Positions 11,513-20,529 of a stretch of 64,000 nt of DNA are shown here, piece after piece. Under the pieces are notes generated by a model. That model saw nothing but the letters and a program-made list of their open reading frames with translations, did no database searches and was not told the origin of the DNA. A program made the translations under genes and the position numbers. Positions within the stretch are counted from its first letter, which is position 1. Each line of letters opens with the position of its first letter. The DNA is from Xanthomonas chitinilytica (GTDB lineage: Bacteria > Pseudomonadota > Gammaproteobacteria > Xanthomonadales > Xanthomonadaceae): the NCBI RefSeq assembly GCF_026107455.2, contig NZ_JAPCHY010000014.1:51369-115368 (forward strand), in the 5' to 3' direction.

Positions 11513-12136
11513 TCATCGGGCGCCCGCGGAACCGCCATGGTCGAACCGCTCCCGCGCGGCGCGGATCAGGGCACGCGCCTCCTCCGCCGTGCCCCAGCCG
11601 TCGAGAACCACCGTATTGCCGCCCTCGGGCAGGTCCTTGTAGACACGGAAGAACGCTTCGATGCGCTGGCGCTCGATCTGCGGCAGGTCCGCCAGTTCGC
11701 GGATGCCGGCATAGCTGGGGTCCACCGCGTCCACCGGCACGCCGATCACCTTCTCGTCGGCCTCGCCACGGTCGACCATCTTCAGGTAGCCGATCGGCCG
11801 GAACCGCAGCAGCACGCCCGGGTGCAACGGCGCGCGGGTGATGACCAGCGCATCCAGCGGATCGCCATCGCCGGCCAGGGTGCGCGGCAGCGAGCCGTAG
11901 TTGGCCGGATAGGCCATCGGCATCGACAGGAAGCGGTCGACATGCAGCAGGCCGTCGTCGCCGATCTCGTACTTGATGAAGCTGCCGGCCGGGATTTCCA
12001 CCACCATCAGCGCTTCGGCCGGCGCCGCAACCGGTTGCTCGACGGCGAATGGATGGCGGATACCCTCGCCGGCATGGGCGCCGGCGGCGGCGAACAACGC
12101 CGCCGACAGCAAGGCGTGCAGGATGCGGTGGTTCAT
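11513..12136 (-). CDS. Exported family I inorganic pyrophosphatase
   Basis: 207 residues. Family I soluble pyrophosphatase: EIPAGSFIKYEI, the metal-site motif DGDPLDALV, and PIGYLKMVDRGEADEKVIGVP are all in order. Unlike the usual cytoplasmic enzyme it begins MNHRILHALLSAALFAAAGAHA, a clear signal peptide with cleavage after AHA (about residue 22), so it should act in the periplasm. There it would split pyrophosphate to phosphate. The start is set by this signal peptide; the frame runs further upstream without one. It is 52 bases downstream of the phosphoesterase gene, in a row with the phytase, which fits a phosphate-scavenging role. Confidence 0.87.
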   Translation of the reverse strand: MNHRILHALLSAALFAAAGAHAGEGIRHPFAVEQPVAAPAEALMVVEIPAGSFIKYEIGDDGLLHVDRFLSMPMAYPANYGSLPRTLAGDGDPLDALVITRAPLHPGVLLRFRPIGYLKMVDRGEADEKVIGVPVDAVDPSYAGIRELADLPQIERQRIEAFFRVYKDLPEGGNTVVLDGWGTAEEARALIRAARERFDHGGSAGAR

Positions 12137-12188
12137 TGTCGATATTCTCCCCTGCCGGGCGCAGTTGCCCGGCGATGATTGGTCACGG

Positions 12189-13565
12189 TCATTCCCAGCA
12201 GCGGTCGCTGCGTCCCTTCGGCGTGGCCGCGCGTGCGCAGTCGCGCGTGGCAATGCGCCCTTCGGTGATTTCGTGCAGTTGCTTGCCGCCATCGCTGTCG
12301 CGATGCAGCTCGAAGGCGTCGTACAGCCGGCCGGTGACGGTGCGCGCCTCGTAGCGCAGGCGCTGCGGGTCGATCCGCAGCACCTGGAACAGCTGGGTGT
12401 CCTCGCCCACCGGACGCATGCTGCGACGCGCCTCGTCGGACAGCCGGTACTGCTTCGGTCCGGCCACCGTCACCACGAACTGCGGGGCAGCGGCCTGGCC
12501 CTCGCCGCGGCGGCCGTAGGTATGGTCGTGGCCCTGCAGCACCAGATCCACCCGGTGCCTGCGCACCACCGGCAGCAGCTGCTCGACCAGTTCGACGTTG
12601 TCGCGGTCGGCGCGCGGCGAATAGAACGGCTGGTGCACCAGCACGATGCTCCACGGATGCGGGTTGCCGTCCAGCACCGCGTCCAGCCACTGCGCCTGCG
12701 CGTGCGCCGTGCCCAGGTCCAGCGCCGAGGTGCCGTCGAGCACGGCGATGCGCACGCCCTGGTAGTCGAACCAGTAACTGGTGTCCGGTGCGGCGTCGGC
12801 GCCGTTGCGCGGCAGGGCGAAGCTCACCGGCCAGTGCCGGCCCAGCACCCGCCGCTCCTGCGGGGTGTCCTCGAACTCCTCGAAGTACTCGTGGTTGCCG
12901 ACCGCCGGCGCCACCGCCAGGTCCTGCAGCAGCCAGCCGCCGGCGGCGAACCACTCGCCCCATTCGCTGTCGTCGACGCCGTCGCCGCCGCTGACCAGAT
13001 CGCCGGCGAACAAGGCCAGCCGCGCATCCGGCGCCGTCCGCCAGCCCTGGCGGATCACCCGCGAGACATGGCTCAGGTTCTTGTTCTGGGTATCGCCGAA
13101 GTACAGCAGGGTCAGCGGCTGGTCCGCCGCGGCCGCGGTGCGCAGCTGGTGCCAGGCGCTCCAGGTGCCGGCGCCCTGCACGCGCCAGGCGTACAGCGTG
13201 TCCGGCTGCAGCCCGTCGACGTCCACACGGTGGTGGTGCGAACGGCCGTTCTCGGTCTCCAGCGTGCGGGTCGCCGCGGCGAGCCGGCGTGGCGTCCCCA
13301 GGTCCGGCGAGTCGCCGGCCACCACGATTTCCAGCAGCGGCGCCGAGACCTGCGTATCGGTACGCCAGGCCACCGCGAAACCGTGTGCCGCGTCCTGCGC
13401 CGGCGAGGCGACGATGCGGTCCGGGAAACCGGTGGCGGCGTAGTGGCGGCTGCCGGCCGGGACCTGGGTATTGGGCTCGGCCGCGGCCGCTGCGGCCACC
13501 GCGTTGCCGGCGGTGGCCAGCGCCAGCAGCAGGGTCGCCGGGTACAACCAGCGCACCGCCGTCAT
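12189..13565 (-). CDS. Purple acid phosphatase-like metallophosphoesterase, exported
   Basis: 458 residues. A signal peptide (about residues 1-29, ends AVAAAAAAEP) is followed by a fibronectin-III-like N-terminal domain of the purple acid phosphatase type (about 45-150, HHHRVDVDGLQPDTLYAWRV) and a calcineurin-like catalytic domain. Metal ligands appear in order: YFGDTQN, FAGDLVSGG, VGNHEY, VLVHQPFYS and LQGHDHTYGR. It should hydrolyse phosphomonoesters in the periplasm. Its ATG overlaps the stop codon of the phytase gene (ATGA), so the two are translationally coupled. The longer upstream frame lies inside the phytase gene and is not used. Exact substrate unknown. Confidence 0.88.
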   Translation of the reverse strand: MTAVRWLYPATLLLALATAGNAVAAAAAAEPNTQVPAGSRHYAATGFPDRIVASPAQDAAHGFAVAWRTDTQVSAPLLEIVVAGDSPDLGTPRRLAAATRTLETENGRSHHHRVDVDGLQPDTLYAWRVQGAGTWSAWHQLRTAAAADQPLTLLYFGDTQNKNLSHVSRVIRQGWRTAPDARLALFAGDLVSGGDGVDDSEWGEWFAAGGWLLQDLAVAPAVGNHEYFEEFEDTPQERRVLGRHWPVSFALPRNGADAAPDTSYWFDYQGVRIAVLDGTSALDLGTAHAQAQWLDAVLDGNPHPWSIVLVHQPFYSPRADRDNVELVEQLLPVVRRHRVDLVLQGHDHTYGRRGEGQAAAPQFVVTVAGPKQYRLSDEARRSMRPVGEDTQLFQVLRIDPQRLRYEARTVTGRLYDAFELHRDSDGGKQLHEITEGRIATRDCARAATPKGRSDRCWE

Positions 13566-14680
13566 TGCCCGCACTCCGCCGGCAGCGACAGTGCCGCGGC
13601 GATGTCGCGCCAGTCGAAGGCGACCACGCCCTGGTCGTCGTGCACCGCGTACAGCGCGCCCTGCGGGAAGCGCGGCGATGGCTGCCGGGCGATCCAGATG
13701 CCGTCGGTGTTGGCCACGGTCCCGCCGCTGAAGGCGCCCACATGGGCGAGCGTGCGCCGGTCGAACAGATGGAACACGCTGCGTTGCCTGCCCTGCTCGG
13801 TGGTGATCCACCAGCCGTCCTCGCCGCAGGTGCGCAGCATCACGCCCTCAGCCTGCGCCTGCAGCGCATCGCCGCCGAAGGTGGTGCCGGTGAAGCGCCC
13901 TTCCAGGGTGTAGACCTTGAACTCGTTGGCGTAGCTCTCGTCCTCCTCGGCGATCAGCAGGCGGTCGTTGGCCGGATCGCCCCAGATCGACTCGACCACC
14001 CTCAGCGCACCGGCCGGCGTGGTGTCGCCGATGCTGGCCACCAGCGTCGCCCGCGCCGCGCCATCGGATACCCGCATCCGGTAGCGGCGCACGCGCTGGT
14101 CCAGCTTCTCCAGCGGCGGCAGGATGTCGTTGCCCTGCGCGTCCTCGCCATCGTCGTAGGAATCGGTGACGTAGACGTCGTAGCCATCGGCCAGCTTGTT
14201 CACCCACAGCCCGTACGGCTTGCGCAGGTCGTCGGCCGCGAACGTGCCCAGCGGCTCGAAACCCGGCAGTTGCAGCACCTGCACCCGATGGTTGTCGCGC
14301 TCGACCACCAGCAGCAGGTCGTCGACCACCGCGATGCCGTTGGGACGGTCGAAGCGACCCGCTGCCGTCCCCGTGCCGCCGACCTCGCGCAGCAGCGTGC
14401 CGTCCTGGCCGTCGTACACCACCAGTCTGTCGGTGGCCTTGGCAGTGGCGATCAGCCACACCTGCCCGTCGGGCCCATGCCAGCTGGCAGGCGAATCGAT
14501 GTTGTCGGCCGGCGTCATCGGTGTCGCGAACGCCTCGGCGACCACGGCCACGGCGCGCCCGGTCGACGCCTGGGACACGCCGCTCCGCGCCGTTGCCGGA
14601 GCCGCATCCGGAGTACGCGCCGAGCACGCCGAAAGCAGGAGGGCTACGGCAACCGGAAACAACAATGGTCTGGACGACAT
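13562..14680 (-). CDS. Beta-propeller phytase, lipoprotein
   Basis: 372 residues. The N-terminus MSSRPLLFPVAVALLLSACS is a lipoprotein signal with lipobox LSAC, so the mature enzyme is anchored to a membrane. The rest matches beta-propeller (3-)phytase: WLIATAKATDRLVVYDGQDG, FDRPNGIAVVDDLLLVVERDNHRVQVL, VTDSYDDG, AEEDESYANEFKVYTLEGRF and the ending Asp-rich blades that bind calcium. It removes phosphate from phytate. First gene of a minus-strand operon with the phosphoesterase (4-base overlap) and the exported pyrophosphatase, divergent from a TonB-dependent receptor. An in-frame ATG six codons upstream is possible. Confidence 0.92.
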   Translation of the reverse strand: MSSRPLLFPVAVALLLSACSARTPDAAPATARSGVSQASTGRAVAVVAEAFATPMTPADNIDSPASWHGPDGQVWLIATAKATDRLVVYDGQDGTLLREVGGTGTAAGRFDRPNGIAVVDDLLLVVERDNHRVQVLQLPGFEPLGTFAADDLRKPYGLWVNKLADGYDVYVTDSYDDGEDAQGNDILPPLEKLDQRVRRYRMRVSDGAARATLVASIGDTTPAGALRVVESIWGDPANDRLLIAEEDESYANEFKVYTLEGRFTGTTFGGDALQAQAEGVMLRTCGEDGWWITTEQGRQRSVFHLFDRRTLAHVGAFSGGTVANTDGIWIARQPSPRFPQGALYAVHDDQGVVAFDWRDIAAALSLPAECGQ

Positions 14681-14728
14681 GTGGCGATCACTCTGCATCG
14701 GGAAGACAGGAAGCGCACAAGCCTGTCG

Positions 14729-14746
14729 ATGTCACGTTGCAGTCAC
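14729..14746. promoter_or_regulatory. Pho-box-like direct repeat between phytase and receptor genes
   Basis: ATGTCAC-GTTG-CAGTCAC: two 7-bp half-sites with an 11-bp period, the geometry of the PhoB site CTGTCAT-N4-CTGTCAT; each half matches five of seven positions. A further CTGTCGA precedes it at 14723. It lies in the 200-bp divergent region where phosphate-starvation control of both sides would be expected. Confidence 0.45.
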
Positions 14747-14880
14747 ATGACAGCGCGATGCATCGGCTCACGGTCATGCGGCTTCATCTTTCTGCAACAG
14801 TTCTGACTCAAGGTCTTGCGGATGGTGAACGCGGCGCGCAGCCCGTCACCCCGATTTCTCACGCCCGCAAGAGTCTCCAG

Positions 14881-17700
14881 ATGAACCTCAAACACTCCCT
14901 GGTCGCCACCGCGATCGCCTACGCGCTCGCGTTGTCGTACAGCCTGCCTGCGCAGGCCCAATCCCCGCAATCGAGCGTCACCGAGGAAGGAACCGCCGGC
15001 ACCGTCATCGGCCGGATCAAGGAAGCCTCGCGCGGCGTCTATCTGGACGGCGCGCGGGTGACCCTGAACGGCACCCAGGTCGTCACCCAGCGCGACGGCA
15101 GCTTCCGCATCGCCAACGTGTCGCCCGGGCGCCATCGCCTGCAGGTGGACTATATCGGCTACCAGCCGCAGGAAATGGAGATCGAAGTCGGCGCCAGCCG
15201 CGGCCTGCGCGTGGAGATCACCCTGCGCAGCACCACCGTCTCCAGCGACGCGGTCGAAATCGACCGCGTCGACGTGCGCGCCACCCGCGACGCCCAGGCG
15301 ATGGCATTGAACCAGCAGCGCACGTCGACCAACTACGTCAATGTCGTCTCGGCCGACCTGCTGGGCCAGTTCCCGGACAACAACATCGCCGAATCGACCC
15401 AGCGCATCGCCGGCGTGTCGATCGAGCGCGACCAGGGCGAAGGCCGCTACGTGACCGTGCGCGGCGCGCCCAAGGAATTCACCACCGTCACCATCGACGG
15501 CGTGCAGCTGGCCAATCCCGACTCGACCTCGCGCGGCGTGGAGCTGGACACCATCCCCTCGGACGTGATCGCGGCGCTGGAGGTCACCAAGGCCCTCACC
15601 CCGGACATGGACGGCGACGCCATCGCCGGCAACATCAACATCCGCACCCAGAGCGCGCTGGACCGCAGCGGCATGACCCTGCGCGCCTCGGCCGGCGCCG
15701 GCCGCTACGAACTCGGCAATGGCGACAACGAACGCTACAACGCCACCCTCGGCAACCGCTTCGGCCAGGACGGCAACATCGGCGTGCTGATCTCCGGCTC
15801 GTACAGCAAGCAGGGACGCTTCACCGACAACGTGGAAACGCTGTACGAGCGCTTCGACGACGGCCGCGTCATGCCCACCGAGGTGCAGATCAAGGACTAC
15901 GAGGGCACCCGTACCCGCACCGGCGTCACCGGCCGCTTCGACTTCCGCATCGACCCGGGCAACCTGCTGTACTTCGTCGCCTCCGACTCGCGCTTCAAGG
16001 ACCACGAGTTCCGCGACAACCTCATCATCGCGATGGACCAGCACACCGCGGACTCGGACCAGACCACCGGCAACGTCCGCGCCACCTTCGACAAGGAACT
16101 GCGCGAGCGCACCTACGACAAGAACATCCGCACCTTCAACCTCGGCGGCGACCACACCAGCGGCGACTGGCAGATCAACTGGCAGGCCTCCCACAGCAAG
16201 GCGACCAAGGAGACCGAGCCGCGCTCGCAGTACATCTTCCGCTCCGGCGTGCGCCCGAAGATGGACTACGACTACGGCAACCACGATTTCCCCACCTGGA
16301 CCATCCTCGACCGCACCGACGCACCGGCCACCGGCGTCGACCTGCCGGAGAGCTGGTTCGCGTTCCGCCGCCTGAACGACCGCTACGAATACGGCGAGGA
16401 AAAGGAGACCGGCCTGCGCGTCGATGCCCAGCGCGCCCTGCCGCTGTTCGGCACCGAGGGCGAGATCAGGTTCGGCGCGCGTGCGCGCCTGCGCGACAAG
16501 TTCTTCGACGACGAGCGTTACCGCAACGGTTCGGCCGCGGATTTCGAAACGCTCGGCATCACCATGTCCGACATGATGTGCGACGGCGTCTCCAACAATT
16601 TCGGCTACTTCCTGGCCGGACGCCGGTTCTGCCGCGACATCTTCGACAAGTACACCGGCCCGCTCAGGGACAGCGACGACTACCAGCGGCTGATCCCCGA
16701 CTCGCTCAGCGGCGACTACAGCGCCAAGGAAGACATCTACGCGACCTACGTGCGCCTGGACGCGACCTGGGACAGGCTGACGATGATCACCGGCCTGCGC
16801 TACGAGCGCACCCGTGCAGAGGGCGAGGCGATCCAGTTCAACACCGACACCGAGCAGGCACAGCTGCTGCGCGCCAGCCGCGACTATGGCGACATCCTTC
16901 CCAGCCTGCACTTCCGCTACGAAATCGATCCGGACCGGATCCTGCGCGCCTCGTACTCCACCGGCATCAACCGCCCCGACTTCATGCACACCGCGCCCTA
17001 CCGCACCATCGGCGAGCTGGAGACCTCGCCGGTCAGCGAGGGCAACCCGGACGTCAAGGCGGCCTACGCCCACAACCTGGGCCTGTCCTACGAGCACTAC
17101 CTGCGCCCGCTGGGCCTGCTCTCGGTGGCCGCGTTCTACAAGCGCATCGAGGATCCGTTGTTCGTCGCCAGCCACTCCGAGAGCATCGGCGACGGCCGCA
17201 GCCGCCAGGTGACCCGTCCGGAGAACGGCAAGAGCGGCCAGGTGCACGGGCTCGAACTGGCCTGGCAGCAGACCTTCGACTTCCTCCCGGCGCCGTTCGA
17301 CGGCCTCGGCATCTATGGCAACTACACCTATGCCAAGTCCCGCGCCGACCTTCCGTTCGGCGAGGGCAAGACCGAGCTTCCGGGCACCTCGCGCACCAAC
17401 TACAACATCGCCCTGACCTACGACAAGTACGGCCTGAACACCCGCCTGGCCTACAACTACCGCTCCAGGTTCATCCAGTCGTTCGACGTGGAATCGCCGG
17501 AACTGAACATCTACTGGGCCGACCGCGCCAGTCTGGATTTCTCCATCAACTACGCGCTGACGAAGAACTGGCGCCTGTTCGGCGAGATCAACAACATCAA
17601 CGACAACCGCCAGATCCGCTTCCAGGGCCAGCGCAGCCGGGTGCTGGAAATGGAGAGCTTCGGCCGCTCCTGGCTGGCGGGCGTACGCTACGAGTTCTGA
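14881..17700 (+). CDS. TonB-dependent outer-membrane receptor (phosphate-ester locus)
   Basis: 939 residues. A signal peptide (1-27, ends PAQAQ) is followed by a carboxypeptidase-regulatory-like domain (about 40-117), a plug domain (about 130-250, FPDNNIAESTQRIAGVSIERDQGEGRYVTVRG, typical of the long Caulobacter/Xanthomonas receptor group) and a C-terminal beta-barrel ending in Phe (GVRYEF), as outer-membrane assembly requires. The frame is open 120 codons further upstream, but the signal peptide fixes the ATG at 14881. It faces the phytase operon across a Pho-box-like site, so phytate or another organic phosphate is a reasonable ligand. That is inference from context only. Confidence 0.9.
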   Translation: MNLKHSLVATAIAYALALSYSLPAQAQSPQSSVTEEGTAGTVIGRIKEASRGVYLDGARVTLNGTQVVTQRDGSFRIANVSPGRHRLQVDYIGYQPQEMEIEVGASRGLRVEITLRSTTVSSDAVEIDRVDVRATRDAQAMALNQQRTSTNYVNVVSADLLGQFPDNNIAESTQRIAGVSIERDQGEGRYVTVRGAPKEFTTVTIDGVQLANPDSTSRGVELDTIPSDVIAALEVTKALTPDMDGDAIAGNINIRTQSALDRSGMTLRASAGAGRYELGNGDNERYNATLGNRFGQDGNIGVLISGSYSKQGRFTDNVETLYERFDDGRVMPTEVQIKDYEGTRTRTGVTGRFDFRIDPGNLLYFVASDSRFKDHEFRDNLIIAMDQHTADSDQTTGNVRATFDKELRERTYDKNIRTFNLGGDHTSGDWQINWQASHSKATKETEPRSQYIFRSGVRPKMDYDYGNHDFPTWTILDRTDAPATGVDLPESWFAFRRLNDRYEYGEEKETGLRVDAQRALPLFGTEGEIRFGARARLRDKFFDDERYRNGSAADFETLGITMSDMMCDGVSNNFGYFLAGRRFCRDIFDKYTGPLRDSDDYQRLIPDSLSGDYSAKEDIYATYVRLDATWDRLTMITGLRYERTRAEGEAIQFNTDTEQAQLLRASRDYGDILPSLHFRYEIDPDRILRASYSTGINRPDFMHTAPYRTIGELETSPVSEGNPDVKAAYAHNLGLSYEHYLRPLGLLSVAAFYKRIEDPLFVASHSESIGDGRSRQVTRPENGKSGQVHGLELAWQQTFDFLPAPFDGLGIYGNYTYAKSRADLPFGEGKTELPGTSRTNYNIALTYDKYGLNTRLAYNYRSRFIQSFDVESPELNIYWADRASLDFSINYALTKNWRLFGEINNINDNRQIRFQGQRSRVLEMESFGRSWLAGVRYEF

Positions 17701-17711
17701 ACCGCCGCGAT

Positions 17712-17747
17712 GCATCCCGGGGCCGCCGCCATCCGGCCCCGGGGTGC
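17712..17747 (+). terminator. GC-rich hairpin after the TonB-dependent receptor gene
   Basis: A 14-bp stem (17712-17725 with 17734-17747, one G-T pair) starting 12 bases after the stop codon. No T-run follows, so it may stabilise the mRNA 3' end rather than end transcription. Confidence 0.45.
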
Positions 17748-17822
17748 AGGACCGGCAGCGACCGCCGCATCGCCCGGAAAGGCTTCGTTTAAGCTATGCG
17801 GACACCCTCCCGGCACACCCGC

Positions 17823-18455
17823 ATGAAAATCGTCGAAGTCCGTCACCCCCTGGTCCAGCACAAGATCGGCCTGCTGCGCAACGCCACGCTGAGCACCAAG
17901 GATTTCCGCGAACTGGTCAACGAACTGGGCACGCTGCTGGCCTACGAGGCCACCGCCGACCTGGAGACCGAGGCCCATACCCAGCCCGGCTGGGCCGGAC
18001 CGGTGCAGGTGCAGCGCATCGCCGGGGCCAAGATCACCGTGGTGCCGATCCTGCGCGCCGGGCTGGGCATGCTCAGCGGCGTGCTGGCGCTGATCCCGGC
18101 CGCGCGCGTCAGCGTCGTCGGCCTGCAGCGCGACGAGGAGACGCTGCAGCCGGTGCCCTACTTCGAACGCCTGACCGGGCGCCTGGAAGAGCGCGACGCG
18201 CTGATCCTGGACCCGATGCTGGCCACCGGCGGCACCCTGATCGCCACCATCGACATGCTCAAGCGCGCCGGCGCGCACCGCATCAAGGGCGTCTTCCTGG
18301 TGGCCGCGCCCGAAGGCCTGAAGGCGCTGGAAGCAGCGCATCCGGACGTGGAGGTCTACACCGCCGCGATCGACGACCGCCTCAACGACAAGGGCTACAT
18401 CCTGCCCGGCCTGGGCGATGCTGGCGACCGCATCTTCGGCACCCGCATCGACTGA
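17823..18455 (+). CDS. upp: Uracil phosphoribosyltransferase
   Basis: 210 residues, normal length. It converts uracil and PRPP to UMP in pyrimidine salvage. The PRPP-binding loop is [10 protein letters not shown] (about 129-138), preceded by the [11 protein letters not shown] stretch; the C-terminus [17 protein letters not shown] is the uracil-binding region. The first in-frame ATG lies 9 codons earlier, but known Upp proteins start [10 protein letters not shown], so the ATG at 17823 is used. Confidence 0.97.
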   Translation: MKIVEVRHPLVQHKIGLLRNATLSTKDFRELVNELGTLLAYEATADLETEAHTQPGWAGPVQVQRIAGAKITVVPILRAGLGMLSGVLALIPAARVSVVGLQRDEETLQPVPYFERLTGRLEERDALILDPMLATGGTLIATIDMLKRAGAHRIKGVFLVAAPEGLKALEAAHPDVEVYTAAIDDRLNDKGYILPGLGDAGDRIFGTRID

Positions 18456-18467
18456 GCCCCACCCCCC

Positions 18468-18624
18468 GTAGAGCCGAGCTTGCTCGGCTGAAGACTTTCC
18501 GGAAGGCAGCGGAGCAAGCTCCGCTCTACCGCGGCAGCGGCAATCGGGTCGTGGGGGGACCCGTAGAGCCGAGCTTGCTCGGCTGCAGGCTTCCCGGAAG
18601 GCAGCGGAGCGAGCTCCGCTCTAC
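18468..18624. repeat. SMAG-like palindromic repeats, units 1 and 2 (left of RAYT)
   Basis: Two 62-bp units at 18468-18529 and 18563-18624, each opening GTAGAGCCGAGCTTGCTCGG and closing with GGAGCAAGCTCCGCTCTAC (the second with GAGC for AAGC). Each contains two small hairpins. Start-to-start distance is 95 bp, the same period as in the array right of the transposase gene. Confidence 0.92.
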
Positions 18625-19085
18625 AGGTCGGCTTCGGTGCTGATCCATGGGCAGTACCAATAGGGATGGTCAGCCAGGGCGTCGACAAGCCCACTGCGCA
18701 AGGGGTTGCAGACGATGTAGCGCGCCTGCCCGATGAGATCCTCGTCTCCGCGCAGACAGTGATCGTAGAAACCGGCCTGCCAGACCGTACCGGACGTGCC
18801 CCGAACCAGATTGACCGCACGTGCCGAGCGCGACTTGAACGCCTGCACGCATCGACTCAGATCGTCTGTTCTCAATTCGAACAGCCAGTGCACGTGATCC
18901 GGCATCACCACCCATGCCAGGTTGCGCGCCCGTCCCTCTGTCTCGATCCGCGCCAGCTCGCCGGCCACGGCACAGGCGCAACCGTGCTGCGTGAACATGG
19001 ACTGCCGGTTCAACACCACCGTGGTGACTGCGTACAGCGCACCGATCCGGGAATTGCGTCCATGAAGAAGACGTGGGCTGGACAT
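18621..19085 (-). CDS. REP-associated tyrosine transposase (RAYT)
   Basis: 154 residues, IS200/IS605-like Y1 transposase of the RAYT group. The HUH motif is MPDHVHWLFEL (His64 and His66) and the likely catalytic tyrosine is Tyr123 in ARYIVCNPLRSGLV. RAYTs are single-copy domesticated transposases that bind and cut cognate palindromic repeats. Here the gene is flanked on both sides by 62-bp SMAG-like units, and its TAG stop codon lies inside the last four bases of unit 2 (18621-18624). Its codon usage and GC are lower and less skewed than in neighbours. No sign of truncation. Confidence 0.9.
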   Translation of the reverse strand: MSSPRLLHGRNSRIGALYAVTTVVLNRQSMFTQHGCACAVAGELARIETEGRARNLAWVVMPDHVHWLFELRTDDLSRCVQAFKSRSARAVNLVRGTSGTVWQAGFYDHCLRGDEDLIGQARYIVCNPLRSGLVDALADHPYWYCPWISTEADL

Positions 19086-19159
19086 GGTCCGAACCGTACC
19101 GGCGCATGGCTTGCGCGAAAATCGGGTTCCTCCACCCCATCCTGTCGGAAACCGCCTAC

Positions 19160-19506
19160 GTAGAGCCGAGCTTGCTCGGCTGCGGGCTTCCCGGAAGGCA
19201 GCGGAGCAAGCTCCGCTCTACGGCGGTGCCGGCGATCGGGTTGTGGGAGCACGCGTAGAGCCGAGCTTGCTCGGCTGCAGGCTTCCCGGAAGGCAGCGGA
19301 GCAAGCTCCGCTCTACGGCCGTGCCGGCAATCGGGTTGTACGGGCACACGTAGAGCCGAGCTTGCTCGGCTGCGGGCTCCCCGGAAGGCAGCGGAGCAAG
19401 CTCCGCTCTACGGCGGTGCCGGCGATCGGGTTGTGGGAGCACGCGTAGAGCCGAGCTTGCTCGGCTGCAGGCTTCCCGGAAGGCAGCGGAGCAGGCGCCG
19501 CTCCAC
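19160..19506. repeat. SMAG-like palindromic repeats, units 3-6, 95-bp tandem array
   Basis: Four 62-bp units at 19160-19221, 19255-19316, 19350-19411 and 19445-19506, spaced exactly 95 bp. The 33-bp linkers are also conserved (CGGTGCCGGCGATCGGGTTG and variants), so the array grew by tandem duplication of a 95-bp block. The last unit has a decayed right end (GCAGGCGCCGCTCCAC). Confidence 0.92.
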
Positions 19507-19520
19507 ACCGCGGATCGATT

Positions 19521-20411
<891 letters not shown>

Positions 20412-20486
20412 ATGAAAAATTCTACGTAATCCGCGTTAAATATTCGCAAGCCGGGCCGCTCTCCGCCATGCCGTTCCGTGAAACGG

Positions 20487-20510
20487 AAAATCCCGCCGGG
20501 CGGCGGGATT
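20487..20510 (-). terminator. Terminator of ferredoxin-ggt operon
   Basis: Stem AATCCCGCC (20489-20497) / GGCGGGATT (20502-20510) with an A4 run on the left that gives U4 on the minus strand, 20 bases beyond the ggt stop. Confidence 0.75.
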
Positions 20511-20529
20511 CTCACGGACGATGCGGACT

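Noticed and set aside
14743..17715. A 990-codon open frame on the minus strand across the TonB receptor gene
   Set aside because: It is antisense to a well-supported receptor gene with signal peptide and C-terminal Phe; the product lacks recognisable domains and reflects GC-rich codon shadow.
18621..19085. A complete insertion sequence
   Set aside because: The gene is a RAYT without terminal repeats of a mobile element other than the SMAG units; no target duplication is seen.
19160..19506. Regular repeats resembling a CRISPR array
   Set aside because: The linkers are conserved rather than unique, the unit has internal hairpins typical of SMAG/REP elements, and a RAYT gene, not cas genes, is adjacent.
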